Source of the DNA: Candidatus Heimdallarchaeota archaeon
GTDB taxonomy: Archaea; Asgardarchaeota; Heimdallarchaeia; Heimdallarchaeales; Heimdallarchaeaceae
Direction: 5' to 3'
DNA length: 15,208 nt
NCBI GenBank assembly: GCA_030628305.1
Contig: DAOVRE010000009.1
Span: 1 to 15,208 of the forward strand
Shown one piece after another: positions 14,116 through 15,208 of the stretch. The translations under genes and the position numbers were made by a program. Within the stretch, counting starts at the first letter, position 1. Each line of letters starts with the position of its first letter. Below the pieces are notes generated by a model that saw only the letters and a program-made list of their open reading frames with translations, was not told the origin of the DNA and did not search any database.

Positions 14116-14919
14116 ATGGCTGAAATTACATTCATTATGCTACTTATACAAATGGGAACAGTGATTCTTTGTCTATTATTTGGTTCATATATGGATTTGA
14201 GGAAAAGAGAAGTATCAGACATCCCTTGGATAATCATGGCTGTAGTAGGCTTAATCACAACAATCATCTATATCATTTTTACTGAAAACAAAGCCAAAGA
14301 TGGAACGATTATTGGAATCAATCTTGGTGTAGGTATTGCAATAGGACTCGTTTTGTATTATACTGGAATGATGGGTGGAGCTGATGCGAAAGCTATTATG
14401 GCTCTATCACTTAATACTGCAATTTACCCTTTCATATACGAATTAACCTCTTTACTTGTTTATGATGTTGTACCACCAATCTTCAACACATTTTTCAACT
14501 GGCTTCTAGCTCTTGTCCTAATCTATCCATTACCATTACTCTTCTACAACATCTATTTGAAAATTAAGAAGAAAAAATTATTCGAGGACACAAACGCAAA
14601 CTTTGCTAGTAAGTTTCTGATGATGATTTCTGGTTATCTTATACCAGTAGAAAAAGCTAAGAACAGAACAGATATTGTCTATTCAGAAGTGTATAATGTT
14701 GAAGAGGAGGAGTGGGAAATCAAACACTTCATGCAAGTTCCTGAAATTGAGGAGGAAGAGAAGTATAAGCAGGAAGTTGAAGAAAAAATCAAGAAGACAA
14801 AAAGAGAGAATATCTGGGTTAAGGTTCTACCTCCAGGAATAGTTTTCCTCTTAATTGGATATATACTGAACATCTTTCTTGGTAATATCCTATTTGCTTT
14901 ATACCACTGGTTCCTTTAA
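14116..14919 (+). CDS. A24 family prepilin/preflagellin peptidase-like membrane protease
   Basis: An aspartic membrane protease that would cleave class III signal peptides of pilins or archaellins on the cytoplasmic side. The two family aspartates are Asp27 (YMDLRKREVSD) and Asp90 within GGADAK, the GxHyD motif of FlaK and PibD. There are about six membrane segments: roughly 5-25, 36-56, 66-83, 95-117, 126-148 and 243-265. At 267 residues it is longer than the roughly 230 of FlaK/PibD. The extra length is a soluble section (about 150-240) between the last two helices, rich in Glu and Lys and probably partly coiled. Translation starts at the ATG at 14116 after an AGGTGAT ribosome site. No pilin or archaellum gene lies in the window, so its substrates are encoded elsewhere. 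Confidence 0.88.
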   Translation: MAEITFIMLLIQMGTVILCLLFGSYMDLRKREVSDIPWIIMAVVGLITTIIYIIFTENKAKDGTIIGINLGVGIAIGLVLYYTGMMGGADAKAIMALSLNTAIYPFIYELTSLLVYDVVPPIFNTFFNWLLALVLIYPLPLLFYNIYLKIKKKKLFEDTNANFASKFLMMISGYLIPVEKAKNRTDIVYSEVYNVEEEEWEIKHFMQVPEIEEEEKYKQEVEEKIKKTKRENIWVKVLPPGIVFLLIGYILNIFLGNILFALYHWFL

Positions 14920-14943
14920 GTTCATTTGTTGTGAAAACAGAAC

Positions 14944-14950
14944 TTATATA
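14944..14950 (+). promoter_or_regulatory. Candidate TATA box for the last gene
   Basis: TTATATA, preceded by the purine-rich GAAAACAGAAC, is centred 34 nt before the ATG at 14981. A 7-nt inverted repeat (14917-14923 and 14940-14946, TAAGTTC/GAACTTA) runs from the peptidase stop codon into this box. Confidence 0.45.
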
Positions 14951-14980
14951 TTCAATCACAGATGATTTTCTCAGAGCAAA

Positions 14981-15208
14981 ATGAAAACAAAAGAACTAGC
15001 AAAAACAGTTCTAGATATGATTCATAATAATGAAAAGGATAGCATCATAAATTTCATTTCAGACAACTTAGAAAAAGATGTTCAACTCCTCAAAACTCTT
15101 GTAAATATTCAAATTCAACTTAAGGAAATTGGTGGAGGATATCCTCCTGTTGGAAAGCAAATAGAAACTATAGACGAAATAATTGAATACACAGATATCG
15201 CAGTAAAC
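14981..15208 (+). CDS. Unknown protein, N-terminal part only
   Basis: From the ATG at 14981 the frame stays open to the window end (76 residues, no stop). The visible part is predicted to be mostly helical: charged and hydrophobic residues alternate in helix-like fashion (MKTKELAKTVLDMIHNNEKD and onward), with a GGGYPPVG turn near 51-58. No signal peptide, membrane segment or recognisable family motif is seen. The frame is supported by a promoter-like TATA box upstream and by the absence of stops; the competing ATG at 14962 meets a stop soon after. I do not recognise the family. Confidence 0.65.
   Translation, partial: MKTKELAKTVLDMIHNNEKDSIINFISDNLEKDVQLLKTLVNIQIQLKEIGGGYPPVGKQIETIDEIIEYTDIAVN

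Overview
This AT-rich window comes from an archaeal chromosome, and an Asgard-type archaeon is my best guess. The archaeal markers are an Alba chromatin protein, a NucS/EndoMS mismatch endonuclease, an A24 preflagellin-type peptidase and TATA-like boxes placed about 25-30 nt before start codons. The Asgard guess rests on a stand-alone Ras-superfamily GTPase with unusual switch motifs. No rRNA or tRNA gene was seen, so the taxonomy is inference.

Layout. 1-4534 is a minus-strand block: the 5' part of a secreted protein gene (cut by the window edge), a small GTPase, and a large P2-like P-type ATPase whose ion-site residues are substituted. 4713-7457 is a plus-strand block: a nucleotidyltransferase with a Gly/Pro-rich N-terminal tail, a RecA/KaiC-like protein with a damaged Walker A motif 13 nt downstream, and an M24-family metallohydrolase that probably has its own promoter. 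7473-11186 holds a short-chain dehydrogenase and a complete zinc/manganese-type ABC importer. Its binding protein (minus) is divergent from its permease and ATPase (plus), and an 81-84 bp gap holds back-to-back TATA boxes. 11255-12709 (minus) carries alba and a diacylglycerol-kinase-fold lipid kinase. 12827-13153 is a zinc-ribbon/PspC membrane protein. 13172-13957 (minus) is nucS with a TTG start. 14116-14919 is an A24 peptidase, and a new gene starts at 14981 and runs off the window.

The only clear functional group is the metal importer. The permease has a Cys/His-rich cytoplasmic tail that could sense or buffer the imported metal. The nucleotidyltransferase and RecA-like pair looks co-transcribed and is the best candidate for an undescribed two-gene unit. 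The rest is a mix of housekeeping (Alba, NucS, lipid kinase) and membrane functions. No CRISPR array, insertion sequence, integrase or attachment site was seen. The longest gene-free stretch is about 230 bp.
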